Shown: positions 40,452 to 50,174, counted from the stretch's first letter. The stretch: DNA of 50,476 bases from Candidatus Scatomonas pullistercoris (GCA_018713515.1 DVOO01000010.1:1-50476), one strand, 5' to 3'. Notes: generated by a model from the sequence alone, not told the origin. Translations and numbers: made by a program.

Positions 40452-41585
40452 ATGAAAAAGAAAGTTGTAAGCATATTACTTTGCACTGCGATGGCAGCCG
40501 CTGTGATGGCAGGCTGCGGAAGCAGCGGGAACAACGCTTCTTCTGAGTCGGCATCGTCCGGAAATTCCAGCACATCTGCATCGTCGGAGGAGAATTCTGC
40601 CGCGGCAACGGACGGCGATCTTCCCATCCTTGGGGCAGGTATCTACTCAGCTACGGATAATTTTAATTCCTATATCGGACGGGCAATTACAAAGGCCAGT
40701 GAAGGCGTATTCCAGGTAAATGTAGATGACGGACAGATGGATCAGTCTACCCAGCTGAACCAGATCGATACTGCCATAGCAAAAGGCGCGTCTGCGATTG
40801 CCGTATCCGTAGTAGATATTACGGCAGCGCCGACTATTATCCAAAAATGTGAAGATGCAGGAAATCTGCCTCTGATTTTCTTTAATAAAGAGATTACGGA
40901 TAAGTCTGTGGTTGAATCTTATGATAATCTGTACCAGGTTACTTCTACAGGAGGAGATTACGGCGCTGCTATTCAGGGACAGATGATCCTGGATTACTGG
41001 AGCGAACATCCGGAAGCAGACAAAAATGGCGATGGAAAGATCCAGATGATTAATATTATGGGCGATCCGGGACATACAGCCAGTCAGCCCCGTTCGGATT
41101 ATGTGAAGTCCACCATTACAGACGGCGGTGTGGAAATTGAAGTGCTGGAAGAAGATACCGGCATGTGGGATACGGCCAAGGCGAAAGAAAAGATGGATGC
41201 CTGGATTTCCAAATACGGAGATGAAATTGAATTTATTGTCTGTGCCAATGACGCCATGGCGCTTGGAGCACTGCAGTCTATAGAAGCAGCTGGATTCAAT
41301 ACGCAAGGAACAGAAAGCGATCAGTATATTCCGATTATCGGTATTGATGCGCTGCCGGAGACTCTGGAGAATATCCGGAGCGGAGAAATTATGGGATCTG
41401 TACTTCAGGATGCACAGACCCAGGGACAGGCAATTGTGGCAATGGCGAAAAATTTGATAGAAGGCAAAGAACCGCTGGAAGGGACGGAATATGAATTTGA
41501 TACGGACGGATCAAAGGCGGTGCGGATTCCGTACAAAGCAGTTACGGTAGAAAATGTGGATGAGGCTGCTGAGTCCTATGAATAA
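40452..41585 (+). CDS. mglB: Galactose/glucose-type sugar-binding lipoprotein
   Basis: 377 residues, ATG 40452 after AGGAGG. Lipoprotein signal with lipidated Cys22 (VMAGC) and a Ser/Ala/Asn-rich linker to about 53. The body is a type I periplasmic-binding fold (ILGAGIYSATDNFNSYIGR; VCANDAMALGALQSIEAAG; IIGIDALPETLENIRSGEIMGSVLQD). A calcium loop DKNGDGKIQ, close to the EF-hand-like site of E. coli MglB, marks it as MglB-type. It delivers sugar to MglA-MglC. The precise ligand (galactose, glucose or a small galactoside) is not fixed by sequence. Confidence 0.88.
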   Translation: MKKKVVSILLCTAMAAAVMAGCGSSGNNASSESASSGNSSTSASSEENSAAATDGDLPILGAGIYSATDNFNSYIGRAITKASEGVFQVNVDDGQMDQSTQLNQIDTAIAKGASAIAVSVVDITAAPTIIQKCEDAGNLPLIFFNKEITDKSVVESYDNLYQVTSTGGDYGAAIQGQMILDYWSEHPEADKNGDGKIQMINIMGDPGHTASQPRSDYVKSTITDGGVEIEVLEEDTGMWDTAKAKEKMDAWISKYGDEIEFIVCANDAMALGALQSIEAAGFNTQGTESDQYIPIIGIDALPETLENIRSGEIMGSVLQDAQTQGQAIVAMAKNLIEGKEPLEGTEYEFDTDGSKAVRIPYKAVTVENVDEAAESYE

Positions 41586-41594
41586 TGGAAAAAG

Positions 41595-41623
41595 GGTATG
41601 CAGGGGGTAATCCTCTGCATACC
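41595..41623 (+). repeat. Hairpin between mglB and mglA
   Basis: GGTATGCAG (41595-41603) pairs with CTGCATACC (41615-41623). No T tract follows. Hairpins at this place commonly protect the binding-protein message so that it is made in excess over the ATPase and permease. Confidence 0.65.
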
Positions 41624-41656
41624 TTGCCGTAAACAAGAAAACGAAAGGGGTTTACT

Positions 41657-43171
41657 ATGGCTGACGAATATGTACTGGAAATGAGAGATATTACGAAAAC
41701 ATTTCCCGGAGTAAAAGCGCTTGATCATGTTACGTTAAAAGTCAGGCCTGCAACGGTTCATTCATTAATGGGAGAAAATGGCGCCGGAAAATCAACTTTG
41801 ATGAACTGCCTTTTCGGAATATATGCCCTGGACGGAGGAGAGATCATTCTGGACGGAAGGAAAGTAGAATTTGCCAATTCGGCCGAGGCACTGCGTAATC
41901 ATGTGTCTATGGTGCACCAGGAGCTAAACCAGGTATTGGATCGTAATGTTATGGAGAACATTTGGCTGGGGCGTTTCCCTATGAAAGGGTGTTTCGTAAA
42001 TGAGCGCAAAATGTATGAGGACACAAAGAAGATCTTTAAAGAACTGAATATTGATATAGATCCGAGAATTAAAACGGGGACTCTGCAGGTGGCAGACCGC
42101 CAGATGCTGGAGATTGCCAAAGCTGTTTCTTATGATGCTAAGGTTATAGTGATGGATGAGCCGACATCTTCACTGACGGAAAATGAGGTGGAGCACCTTT
42201 TCAGGATTATTGCCATGCTGAAACAGAGAGGCGTCAGTATTATTTACATATCCCATAAAATGGAAGAAATACTGAAGATTTCGGATGATGTGACAATTAT
42301 GAGAGACGGCAGATGGATCGCTACAGAACGAAAAGAAAATCTGGATACGGATAAGATTATTGCACTGATGGTTGGGCGGGAGCTGAAAGAAAGATATCCA
42401 AAGCGTGATACAGAACCAGGCGAGGTTATATTAAAGGTGGAAGATTTTTCTAGCGCAGTGCCCAATTTTAAAGGCATTAATTTTGAACTTCGGAAAGGCG
42501 AAATTCTGGGGATTGCAGGACTTGTAGGAGCTGGGCGAACAGAACTGCTGGAAACTCTGTTTGGTATTCGAATGAAGGGCTCTGGAAAAATTTTTTTAAA
42601 TGGCAAAGAAATTGATAACAGTACTCCGGAGAAAGCCATGAAAAACGGCTTCGCCATGCTGACTGAAGAAAGAAGGCAGAATGGAATTTTTGCGGATCTG
42701 AGCGTCAGCTTTAACTGCATTATTGCAAATTTGGACATCTATAGAAAAAACGGTTTTTTAAACAGTAAACGGATTCATGAAAAAGTACAGAAGACGATAG
42801 AAGATATCCATGTAAAAACGCCGAATGAGAAAACCAGAATTGGGAATCTTTCGGGTGGAAATCAACAGAAAGTAATTTTGGGACGCTGGCTTTTAACGAA
42901 TCCATCGATTTTGCTCTTGGACGAGCCTACCCGTGGAATTGATGTGGGAGCGAAATATGAAATCTATCAGCTGATGAACCAGCTGGTGGCAGCGGGGAAG
43001 AGCATTATCATGGTCAGCTCGGAAATGCCGGAGCTGCTGGGAGTCTGCAACCGGATCATGGTTATGAGCAATGGGCATCAGTCGGGGATTTTTGAGGCTC
43101 GGGAAGCTACGCAGATAAAAATTATGGAAGCATCTGCAAAATACGTCACGACAGGAGGGGCAAAAAAGTGA
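41657..43171 (+). CDS. mglA: Sugar ABC transporter ATPase, MglA type
   Basis: 504 residues with two cassettes. Cassette 1 has GENGAGKST, DRQMLEIAKAV and VMDEPTSSL; its switch is ISHKMEE. Cassette 2 has the reduced Walker A GLVGAGRTE, as always in this family, and a full LSGGNQQKV signature with LLLDEPTRGID. So this copy is functional, in contrast to the dead twin at 36065. It powers uptake through MglC. The downstream gene starts in its stop codon (GTGA). Confidence 0.93.
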   Translation: MADEYVLEMRDITKTFPGVKALDHVTLKVRPATVHSLMGENGAGKSTLMNCLFGIYALDGGEIILDGRKVEFANSAEALRNHVSMVHQELNQVLDRNVMENIWLGRFPMKGCFVNERKMYEDTKKIFKELNIDIDPRIKTGTLQVADRQMLEIAKAVSYDAKVIVMDEPTSSLTENEVEHLFRIIAMLKQRGVSIIYISHKMEEILKISDDVTIMRDGRWIATERKENLDTDKIIALMVGRELKERYPKRDTEPGEVILKVEDFSSAVPNFKGINFELRKGEILGIAGLVGAGRTELLETLFGIRMKGSGKIFLNGKEIDNSTPEKAMKNGFAMLTEERRQNGIFADLSVSFNCIIANLDIYRKNGFLNSKRIHEKVQKTIEDIHVKTPNEKTRIGNLSGGNQQKVILGRWLLTNPSILLLDEPTRGIDVGAKYEIYQLMNQLVAAGKSIIMVSSEMPELLGVCNRIMVMSNGHQSGIFEAREATQIKIMEASAKYVTTGGAKK

Positions 43172-44193
43172 AAACAAACTCAGCAGGTATAGGAAAAACA
43201 TTGAAGCACCTGTTTACAGAGAAAATTATTTATGTAGTGCTAATTGTACTGGTTATAGCAATTATCTGCATTGAACCAAGATTTTTGTCGCTTACAAATC
43301 TTCAGAATATTCTTGCTCAGTCATCGACACGCATCATTATTGCTCTTGGAGCGGGTATGGTTCTGATGGTCAGAGGCTGTGATCTGTCAACAGGACGTAT
43401 GATCGGTTTGGCGGCGGTTATCTCCGCTTCGCTTCTGCAGACAGCGGATTACGCATACCGGATGTATCCGGGACTGGCAGAGCTTCCTCTGATCGTGCCG
43501 CTGCTTCTGGTGGTTGCGTTATGTGCGGTGCTTGGCCTTCTTTCCGGTGCTTGTGTGGCTGTTTTAAAAGTACCTCCGATTATTGCAACGCTGGCTATGC
43601 AGCTGGTTTTGTACGGAGCATGTTCTATTTATTTTGACAGAGAGCCGTATGGCGCGCAGCCCATCGGCGGAATTACCAGTGATCTTACAGATATCGGTAT
43701 CGGGAGTTTGAAAATAGGGCCTGTGCGAATCCCCTATCTCACGATTATCGCTGTTGCGGCAATTGTAGTCATGTGGGTGCTCTGGAACAAAACAAAATTC
43801 GGAAAGCATATGTATGCGGTAGGAGGCAATCCGGATGCGGCACAGGTTTCTGGTGTTAATGTCAAGAAAATTTTGATGATTACATACTCTCTGGGGGCAG
43901 TTATGTATGCTGTGGCTGCTGTTTTGGAAGTTGGACGGATAGGTACTGCGTCCAACACAACGGGCAACGGATATGAAATGGATGCCATTGCTTCCTGTGT
44001 TGTGGGCGGTGTATCTATGTCCGGCGGCATTGGAAGCGTGGGCGGAATTGTCACCGGTGTATTTATCTTTACGGTCATCAATTATGGACTTTCTTTTATC
44101 GGCGTCAATATGTACTGGCAGTACATTGTAAAAGGACTGATCATCCTCCTGGCAGTTATTATCGACATGAGAAAATATGCCAAGAGAAAATAA
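43168..44193 (+). CDS. mglC: Sugar ABC transporter permease, MglC type
   Basis: 341 residues from GTG 43168, overlapping mglA by 4 nt (AGGAGGGGC upstream). About ten hydrophobic segments of the BPD_transp_2 family; visible marks are FLSLTNLQNILAQSS, GAGMVLMVRGCDLSTGRMIGL, the ATPase-contact loop (FGKHMYAVGGNPDAAQVSGVNVKK, about 210-232) and GGVSMSGGIGSVGGIVTG. This is the only permease in the window, so it is the natural docking partner for both the active MglA and its dead twin. Confidence 0.93.
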   Translation: MKTNSAGIGKTLKHLFTEKIIYVVLIVLVIAIICIEPRFLSLTNLQNILAQSSTRIIIALGAGMVLMVRGCDLSTGRMIGLAAVISASLLQTADYAYRMYPGLAELPLIVPLLLVVALCAVLGLLSGACVAVLKVPPIIATLAMQLVLYGACSIYFDREPYGAQPIGGITSDLTDIGIGSLKIGPVRIPYLTIIAVAAIVVMWVLWNKTKFGKHMYAVGGNPDAAQVSGVNVKKILMITYSLGAVMYAVAAVLEVGRIGTASNTTGNGYEMDAIASCVVGGVSMSGGIGSVGGIVTGVFIFTVINYGLSFIGVNMYWQYIVKGLIILLAVIIDMRKYAKRK

Positions 44194-44217
44194 GAAAAGC
44201 GGCAGAAAGGAGAAGAT

Positions 44218-46299
44218 ATGAGAGACGCAGTATTAAAGTCGAAACTTACAGAGGACTGCAGCAAAGAAACAATCCGGAGTTATGTAGAGGAGCTGCTTCC
44301 CCAGCTTACGCGTGAGGAAAAAATCCATATCATGTCGGGGCAGATCACGGAAGAGAAACTGATGGACGATCTTTTTGTGATTAATCACTACAACATTGCG
44401 CCCTATCCCACCGGTGCGGTGGAGCGGCTGGGTGTGCCCAATGTACGGTTCGTGGACGGCCCCAGAGGCGTCGTGTCCGGATCCGCCACCTGTTTTCCTG
44501 TGTCTATGGCCCGGGGGGCTACTTTTGACCGGGAGCTGGAGCGGGAGATCGGAAAAGCGATCGGCGCGGAAGTCCGGGCAGTGGGAGGCAATTACTATGG
44601 AGGCGTCTGCATTAATTTGCTGAGAAATCCCCGCTGGGGCCGGGCGCAGGAGACGTACGGGGAGGATCCGTATCTTCTGGGCGAGATGGGCGCGGCTCTG
44701 ACAGAGGGCGTGCAGAGCCAGAATGTTATGGCCTGTGTGAAGCATTATGCCTTAAACAGTATTGAAAATGCCAGATTTAAGGCAGATGTGCAGGTGGATA
44801 AACGCACACTGCATGAAGTTTATCTGCCTCATTTCAAACGCTGCATTGAAGCGGGAGCCGCTTCTGTTATGTGTGCCTACAACAGTGTCATGGGACAGTT
44901 CTGTTCAGAAAACCGGTACCTGCTCCGCGATGTACTTCGGGATAAATGGGGATTTGAAGGCTTCACTCTTTCGGATTTCCTCTGGGCCGTTCATAATGGC
45001 CCCAGAGCAGTCAAGGCGGGCATGAATGTGGAAATGCCCTGCCTGGCGTTTTATGAGAAGGAACTGCCGGAGGCTCTGGAAAACGGGACCATCACAGAGG
45101 AAGATCTGGATGAGGCGGTGGGCTTTATTCTCCGCACGGTTTATTATTATGAAACGAGAAAGGATCCCCAGGAGTACGGGCCGGAGGTGATTGCCTGCGA
45201 GGAACATTTGCGGACAGCACGCAGGGCGGCGGAGGAATCCATGGTTCTTCTGAAAAATGAAGGAAATATTCTGCCCCTTGACAAGAAAGCCACGAAAAAG
45301 ATCCTGGTGCTGGGCGAGCTGGGCGACACGCAGAATATCGGCGATCACGGCTCCAGTAAAGTGCATCCCTATTATGTCATCACACCGCTGCGCGGTCTGA
45401 TGAAGAAAATGCCCACAGCGCAGATTCTGTATGAAAGCGGCAGTGATCTGGAGAATGCCAGGAAACTGGCCAAAGAAGCAGATGCGGTGCTGATCGTGGC
45501 CGGATATATTCACAGCGATGAAGGGGAATTTCTGGCTGACAGAACAGACCTTGGCGATAATAAAGGCGGCGACCGTATGACCATGCGGCTGAAGGAACGC
45601 GATCAGAGACTGATCGAGGCGGTTAAAGGGCTCTGCCCCAATACGGTGGTTTCCATGATCGGAAGCAGCGCGATCCTGATCGATGAGTGGGAAAAGGATA
45701 TCCCGGCGATTCTGTTCTCTTTCTACAGCGGTATGGAAGGGGGGAATGTTCTGGCTGATATTCTTTTCGGCGATGTAAATCCCAGCGGAAAACTCCCCTA
45801 TACGGTGGCATACCGTGAAGAGGATTATCCGTTTTTTGACCCGGACTGCACGGAGATTACCTATGCCTATGATCACGGGTATGTAAAAATGGACAGGGAA
45901 AATAAAAAAGTGCTGTATCCCTTTGGCTATGGACTGTCCTATACCAGTTTTTCCGTAGGGACTCCCGGAGTACAGGTGTTTGGGGATACGGCGAAAATTT
46001 CTGTGGATATTACGAACACAGGGGAGCGCAGCGGCGCGGAAATTCTTCAGCTCTACGTGGGCTGTCAGGGAAGCGCTGTGGAGCGGCCGGTAAAACTCTT
46101 AAAAGATTTTGCGCGGGTAATGCTGCAGCCGGGCGAAACGAAGCGTGTGGAACTGCAGGTGTCAAAGAAGGATATGGCGTACTACGATGTGGAAAAAGAT
46201 GATTTTGTAACGGAAGACATACTCTACACGGCATACGTTGGGAACTGCAGCCGGGGAGAAGGCCTGCAGCAAGTTTCCTTCCGCTACCCGGAAGTGTAA
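44218..46299 (+). CDS. GH3 beta-glucosidase-like glycoside hydrolase
   Basis: 693 residues, no signal peptide, so cytoplasmic. GH3 N-domain (about 30-300) with RFVDGPRGV, RNPRWGRAQETYGEDPYLLGEMG, KHYALNS and the nucleophile Asp253 in FTLSDFLWA. GH3 C-domain (about 340-570) with LLKNEGNILPL and GNVLADILFGDVNPSGKLPYTV. A C-terminal fibronectin III-like domain (about 600-690) ends it. The enzyme cleaves beta-linked glucose, xylose or similar from short oligosaccharides or glycosides. It lies 24 nt after mglC, so intact small glycosides are probably imported and split inside. Confidence 0.93.
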   Translation: MRDAVLKSKLTEDCSKETIRSYVEELLPQLTREEKIHIMSGQITEEKLMDDLFVINHYNIAPYPTGAVERLGVPNVRFVDGPRGVVSGSATCFPVSMARGATFDRELEREIGKAIGAEVRAVGGNYYGGVCINLLRNPRWGRAQETYGEDPYLLGEMGAALTEGVQSQNVMACVKHYALNSIENARFKADVQVDKRTLHEVYLPHFKRCIEAGAASVMCAYNSVMGQFCSENRYLLRDVLRDKWGFEGFTLSDFLWAVHNGPRAVKAGMNVEMPCLAFYEKELPEALENGTITEEDLDEAVGFILRTVYYYETRKDPQEYGPEVIACEEHLRTARRAAEESMVLLKNEGNILPLDKKATKKILVLGELGDTQNIGDHGSSKVHPYYVITPLRGLMKKMPTAQILYESGSDLENARKLAKEADAVLIVAGYIHSDEGEFLADRTDLGDNKGGDRMTMRLKERDQRLIEAVKGLCPNTVVSMIGSSAILIDEWEKDIPAILFSFYSGMEGGNVLADILFGDVNPSGKLPYTVAYREEDYPFFDPDCTEITYAYDHGYVKMDRENKKVLYPFGYGLSYTSFSVGTPGVQVFGDTAKISVDITNTGERSGAEILQLYVGCQGSAVERPVKLLKDFARVMLQPGETKRVELQVSKKDMAYYDVEKDDFVTEDILYTAYVGNCSRGEGLQQVSFRYPEV

Positions 46300-46313
46300 A
46301 GAAAGGGAAAAGT

Positions 46314-48317
46314 ATGAGGATTGGAACCGACTATTATCCGGAACACTGGGAAAAAGAACGGTGGAGTACGGATCTTTCACTGATGCATGAGGCCGGTATC
46401 CAGGTAGTGCGGATCGGAGAATTTGACTGGGCTCTTTATGAGCCCAGAGAAAACGAGTACCACTTTGCATGGATGGATGACATCCTGGATTTTATGGCGG
46501 CCCACGATATGAAGGTGGTTCTGGGAACGCCGTCAGCCACGCCCCCGAAATGGATGGCGGACAAATACGGGGAAGAGCTGTATCAGACGGATATTCACGG
46601 AAATCCGAAGATTTTCGGCACAAGAAAGCACTACTGTTTCAACAGCAGTATGTACCGGGAGAAAAACCGCATTCTGGTGGAAAAAATCGCGGAGCGCTAC
46701 GGCAGCCATCCGGCTCTGGAAGGATGGCAGATTGATAATGAACTCGGCTGGGCCAATACCACCCGGTGTTATTGCTCAAAATGCCGGAAAAAATTTCAGG
46801 AATATTTAAAAGAAAAGTATCAGACCATTGACTGCCTGAACGAGACCTACGGCACTGTATTCTGGAGTCAGACGTACAACAGCTTTGAAGAAGTTATTAT
46901 TCCCCAGGCCGGGGCCTGCTACGACAGCTGTCATGATACGCAGGGTCAGAATCCCAGCCTTCTTCTGGATTTTTACCGGTTTTCCAGCGATTCGGTCATC
47001 AGCTTTATGAACGAACAGGCGGAAATCATCCGGAGATACAGCAGTTTGCCTGTTACGACTAATATGCTGGACGCCGCGGTCAATTCGGGTACAGGCATTG
47101 ATTATTTTAAGATGAGCAAAGAACTGGACTATGTGACCTGGGATAATTATATTGAATTCCAGTGGGGAATTGCTGAAGACGCTGCAGTGTCCAGAGATCA
47201 CGCGCTGCTGCGCAGCTATAAGCATCAACCCTTCTGGGTGATGGAAGAGCAGGCCGGTCCCTGTGGCTGGAGCAAGCTGGGGCCGGCCCCGTCTCCCGGA
47301 AAACTGCGCCTGTGGACGTATCAGGCAGTGGCTGGCGGCGCGGACACGGTGGTATATTTCCGGTGGCGGTCCTGTCTGTTTGGAACAGAGGAATACTGGC
47401 ACGGGATCCTGGGGCATGATGGAAAAGTGAACAGGAGATATGAGGAAATCAAGAAAACCGGCCTCGAAATGAAGCGGCTTAGCGGCATTTTTGGGAAATT
47501 GATGCCGCGCGTACAGGTGGCTATCGTAAAATCTTTTGACAGCGAGTGGAGTCATTCCATCCACCGCCATGTAGAGGGCTTTGAATATGACCGTCTGCTG
47601 CTGGATTATTACAGAAGCTTTTATGAGCTGGGCATTCCGGTGGATTTTGTAGCGCCGGAAGAAGATCTGTCCGCTTATAAGCTGGTTTTGGCCCCGGCCC
47701 TGCTGATGGTCAATGAGGAGCAAAAGCAGAACCTGACGCGGTATGCCCAGCAGGGGGGGAATCTTCTTTTTACCTTCCGGAGCGGAATTAAAACGATGGA
47801 CAACACCATGCTTCCTGAGACGGTGCCGGGAATGTTTTCGGATCTGGCCGGAATAAAAGTCCCTGATTATGATCCGCAGTTTCAGAAAAAGACAACAGTA
47901 TCCGGTGTGTTCGGACAGAGCACGGCCAGTCTCTGGTGCGATATCATCGAACCGGAGCAGGCAGATGTGCTGGGGGTTTATACGGGCGATTATTATGCCG
48001 GAAGCCCCTGCTTTACAAGAAACAGCTGCGGCATGGGAAGCGTATACTACATGGGATGTGATCTGGAACAGGCATCCATGAAAAATCTGGCCGCCTATTT
48101 CTGCACAGCTCTGGAGCTTTGCAGACCGGCCTACGTGCAGGACAAAGTGGAGCGGGTGAGCGTCACAGACGGCAGGAAAAATGCAGAATTTCTTTTGAAT
48201 CACAACGGCTGCGCGGTGGTAGTTCCCGTAGAAAGGGAGTGTACAGATTTTCTGACAGGCAGAAAAATCCGGAAAGAAATCCGTCTGGATCCCTGGGATG
48301 TTGCGCTGCTTGGATAA
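46314..48317 (+). CDS. GH42 beta-galactosidase
   Basis: 667 residues, MRIGTDYYPEHWEKERWSTD, typical of GH42. Acid/base Glu143 in WQIDNELG, nucleophile Glu311 in VMEEQAG. The zinc-binding cysteines of the family are present (Cys108, Cys152, Cys154, Cys157). After the barrel come the trimerisation domain (about 400-600, PRVQVAIVKSFDSEWS) and a small C-terminal beta domain. No signal peptide. GH42 enzymes hydrolyse beta-galactosides of short oligosaccharides, plant galactans in particular. It starts 14 nt after the GH3 gene and closes the operon. Confidence 0.95.
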   Translation: MRIGTDYYPEHWEKERWSTDLSLMHEAGIQVVRIGEFDWALYEPRENEYHFAWMDDILDFMAAHDMKVVLGTPSATPPKWMADKYGEELYQTDIHGNPKIFGTRKHYCFNSSMYREKNRILVEKIAERYGSHPALEGWQIDNELGWANTTRCYCSKCRKKFQEYLKEKYQTIDCLNETYGTVFWSQTYNSFEEVIIPQAGACYDSCHDTQGQNPSLLLDFYRFSSDSVISFMNEQAEIIRRYSSLPVTTNMLDAAVNSGTGIDYFKMSKELDYVTWDNYIEFQWGIAEDAAVSRDHALLRSYKHQPFWVMEEQAGPCGWSKLGPAPSPGKLRLWTYQAVAGGADTVVYFRWRSCLFGTEEYWHGILGHDGKVNRRYEEIKKTGLEMKRLSGIFGKLMPRVQVAIVKSFDSEWSHSIHRHVEGFEYDRLLLDYYRSFYELGIPVDFVAPEEDLSAYKLVLAPALLMVNEEQKQNLTRYAQQGGNLLFTFRSGIKTMDNTMLPETVPGMFSDLAGIKVPDYDPQFQKKTTVSGVFGQSTASLWCDIIEPEQADVLGVYTGDYYAGSPCFTRNSCGMGSVYYMGCDLEQASMKNLAAYFCTALELCRPAYVQDKVERVSVTDGRKNAEFLLNHNGCAVVVPVERECTDFLTGRKIRKEIRLDPWDVALLG

Positions 48318-48375
48318 AATTGCAAAAAATATTTGGCAGCGTATAGTTAAGCTGCGGTAAAAATCCCCATAAGCC

Positions 48376-48404
48376 TTGTAATTGTCTTTCTTCCGTGATA
48401 TTCT
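48376..48404 (+). promoter_or_regulatory. Promoter of the last membrane-protein gene
   Basis: TTGTAA (48376-48381), 17 nt, TATTCT (48399-48404) with a TGA extension. The gap 48318-48468 otherwise shows only a weak hairpin (CAGCGTATAGTTAAGCTG near 48340) in place of a terminator. Confidence 0.5.
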
Positions 48405-48468
48405 GATACCATTCTATACTTTGACGCGGGCAAAGTGGTATTTAGAGAGGAAGAATGGAGAAGAAAAA

Positions 48469-50088
48469 ATGAAATCGAAGAGACTGCTGAAAAAAATAAT
48501 ATTCATAGTGGCTCTGGCTGCGGCCGCCTTTCTGTATTATTATATTCAGCTGCCGGCAATCAACATTCATTCACAGGGCTTCTGGGGATTCTTGATTTTG
48601 CTGGCGGCTGTGCTGGTTGCGGTGCTTAGGGTGCTGCCGCTTTTCAGACGGGCCAGGGAATACGGGGAGACGTCGGATCTTAAGAATGACAAACCTTTTC
48701 GGATCGGAATTCTGGCCGTGGGCGCCCTGGTGGTGATTTTTATTGTTGGTTCTATCTTGTCTTCCACTGTTGTAAATGCAAAAAAATATCAGAAACTTTT
48801 GACGGTGGAAGATGGAGATTTTACTGCGGATATTCAGGAGATGGATATTCACTCAGTTCCCATGCTGGACAAAGACAGCGCGACAATTCTTGGAAACAGA
48901 AAAATGGGAAGCCTGGCCGATATGGTATCGCAGTTTGAGGTGGCGGAAGATTATACCCAGATCAATCTGAATGATGTGCCGGTGCGGGTATCTCCTTTGA
49001 AATACGCAGGCTTTATAAAATGGTTCACCAACCAGAGTGAGGGCATACCCGGATACATGCAGATTGATATGACTACCCAGAACACAGAACTGGTGCGGCT
49101 GGATCAGCCCATTAAATATTCCAAAGGGGAATATTTTAACAGAAATATTTACCGGCATCTGCGATTTAAATATCCTACCTACATTTTTGACAATATTAAT
49201 TTTGAAATTGATGATGAAGGTACTCCGTGGTGGATCTGTCCAGTGAAAAAATATACCATCGGCCTGTTCGGCGGTCAGACCATCGGAAGAGTTGTCCTCT
49301 GCAATGCGCAGACGGGCGAGTGTCAGGACCTTGCCGTGGAAGAGGTGCCCCAGTGGGTGGATAAGGTGTATTCGGCAGAACTGCTGACCCGGTTTTACGA
49401 TTACTACGGTACCCTGCAGCACGGTTGGCTGAATTCTGTGCTGGGGCAGAAGGACTGCCTGCGTACCACGGACGGGTACAATTATCTTGCGATCAATGAT
49501 GATGTCTGGGTATATACCGGGGTGACATCCGTAACCAGTGATCAGAGTATTGTGGGTTTTGTTCTGATGAATCAGAGAACTGGCGAAACAAAGTATTACT
49601 CTGTAACCGGCGCAGTAGAAAGCAGTGCCATGAGAAGTGCCGAGGGACAAGTGCAGGATCTGGGATACACGGCTACATTTCCGCTGCTTTTAAATATCAA
49701 TGAACAGCCCACGTATTTCCTGGCGCTGAAGGATGGCAGCGGGCTGGTCAAAAAATATGCTCTGGTAAACGTGCAGAAGTATCAGATTGTGGCTATCGGA
49801 GATACGCTGGAGCAGTGTCGGGAAAATTACCAGCAGATGATGGCTGACAATGATATGGCCGGGGCGGAGACGGAAACGATAGAAATCAGCGGAACCATTG
49901 CGAAAATCACGCCCATCGTGCAGGAAGGAGATACACATTATTATCTGGAGCTGGAAGGTGACCGGCGGTTGTTCGACGTGAACGTGGCGGAAAATCTGAA
50001 AATAATCCAGAAAGATGTGGGTGATAAGATTACTTTTGCCTGCACGGAGAACGAGGAAGTCTGCACTGTGACAGAAATTCACTCCTAG
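48469..50088 (+). CDS. Large membrane-anchored protein of unknown function
   Basis: 539 residues from ATG 48469 (AATGGAG upstream). Three membrane helices in the first 100 residues (about 8-25, 38-57, 77-99) are followed by a soluble domain of about 440 residues. That part contains repeated beta-rich stretches, for example TPWWICPVKKYTIGLFGGQTIGRVVLCNAQTGEC and SIVGFVLMNQRTGETKYYSVTGA, which look like duplicated PepSY/WD-like strands, and an OB-like end (EISGTIAKITPIVQEGDTHYYLELEGDRRLFDVN). I do not recognise the family. It ends 58 nt before the first rRNA-type promoter. Confidence 0.75.
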   Translation: MKSKRLLKKIIFIVALAAAAFLYYYIQLPAINIHSQGFWGFLILLAAVLVAVLRVLPLFRRAREYGETSDLKNDKPFRIGILAVGALVVIFIVGSILSSTVVNAKKYQKLLTVEDGDFTADIQEMDIHSVPMLDKDSATILGNRKMGSLADMVSQFEVAEDYTQINLNDVPVRVSPLKYAGFIKWFTNQSEGIPGYMQIDMTTQNTELVRLDQPIKYSKGEYFNRNIYRHLRFKYPTYIFDNINFEIDDEGTPWWICPVKKYTIGLFGGQTIGRVVLCNAQTGECQDLAVEEVPQWVDKVYSAELLTRFYDYYGTLQHGWLNSVLGQKDCLRTTDGYNYLAINDDVWVYTGVTSVTSDQSIVGFVLMNQRTGETKYYSVTGAVESSAMRSAEGQVQDLGYTATFPLLLNINEQPTYFLALKDGSGLVKKYALVNVQKYQIVAIGDTLEQCRENYQQMMADNDMAGAETETIEISGTIAKITPIVQEGDTHYYLELEGDRRLFDVNVAENLKIIQKDVGDKITFACTENEEVCTVTEIHS

Positions 50089-50145
50089 AATACCCATGAA
50101 CTTGCTGGCCTGTGAAAAGTTTTGCGGGCAAATGGCTGGTTTCTA

Positions 50146-50174
50146 TTGACTTTTGATGAGAAAAATGGTATGAT
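50146..50174 (+). promoter_or_regulatory. rRNA-type promoter P1
   Basis: TTGACT (50146-50151), 17 nt, TATGAT (50169-50174), TGG extension. Its start point (about 50181) lies inside the 5' arm of the next hairpin. Confidence 0.75.
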
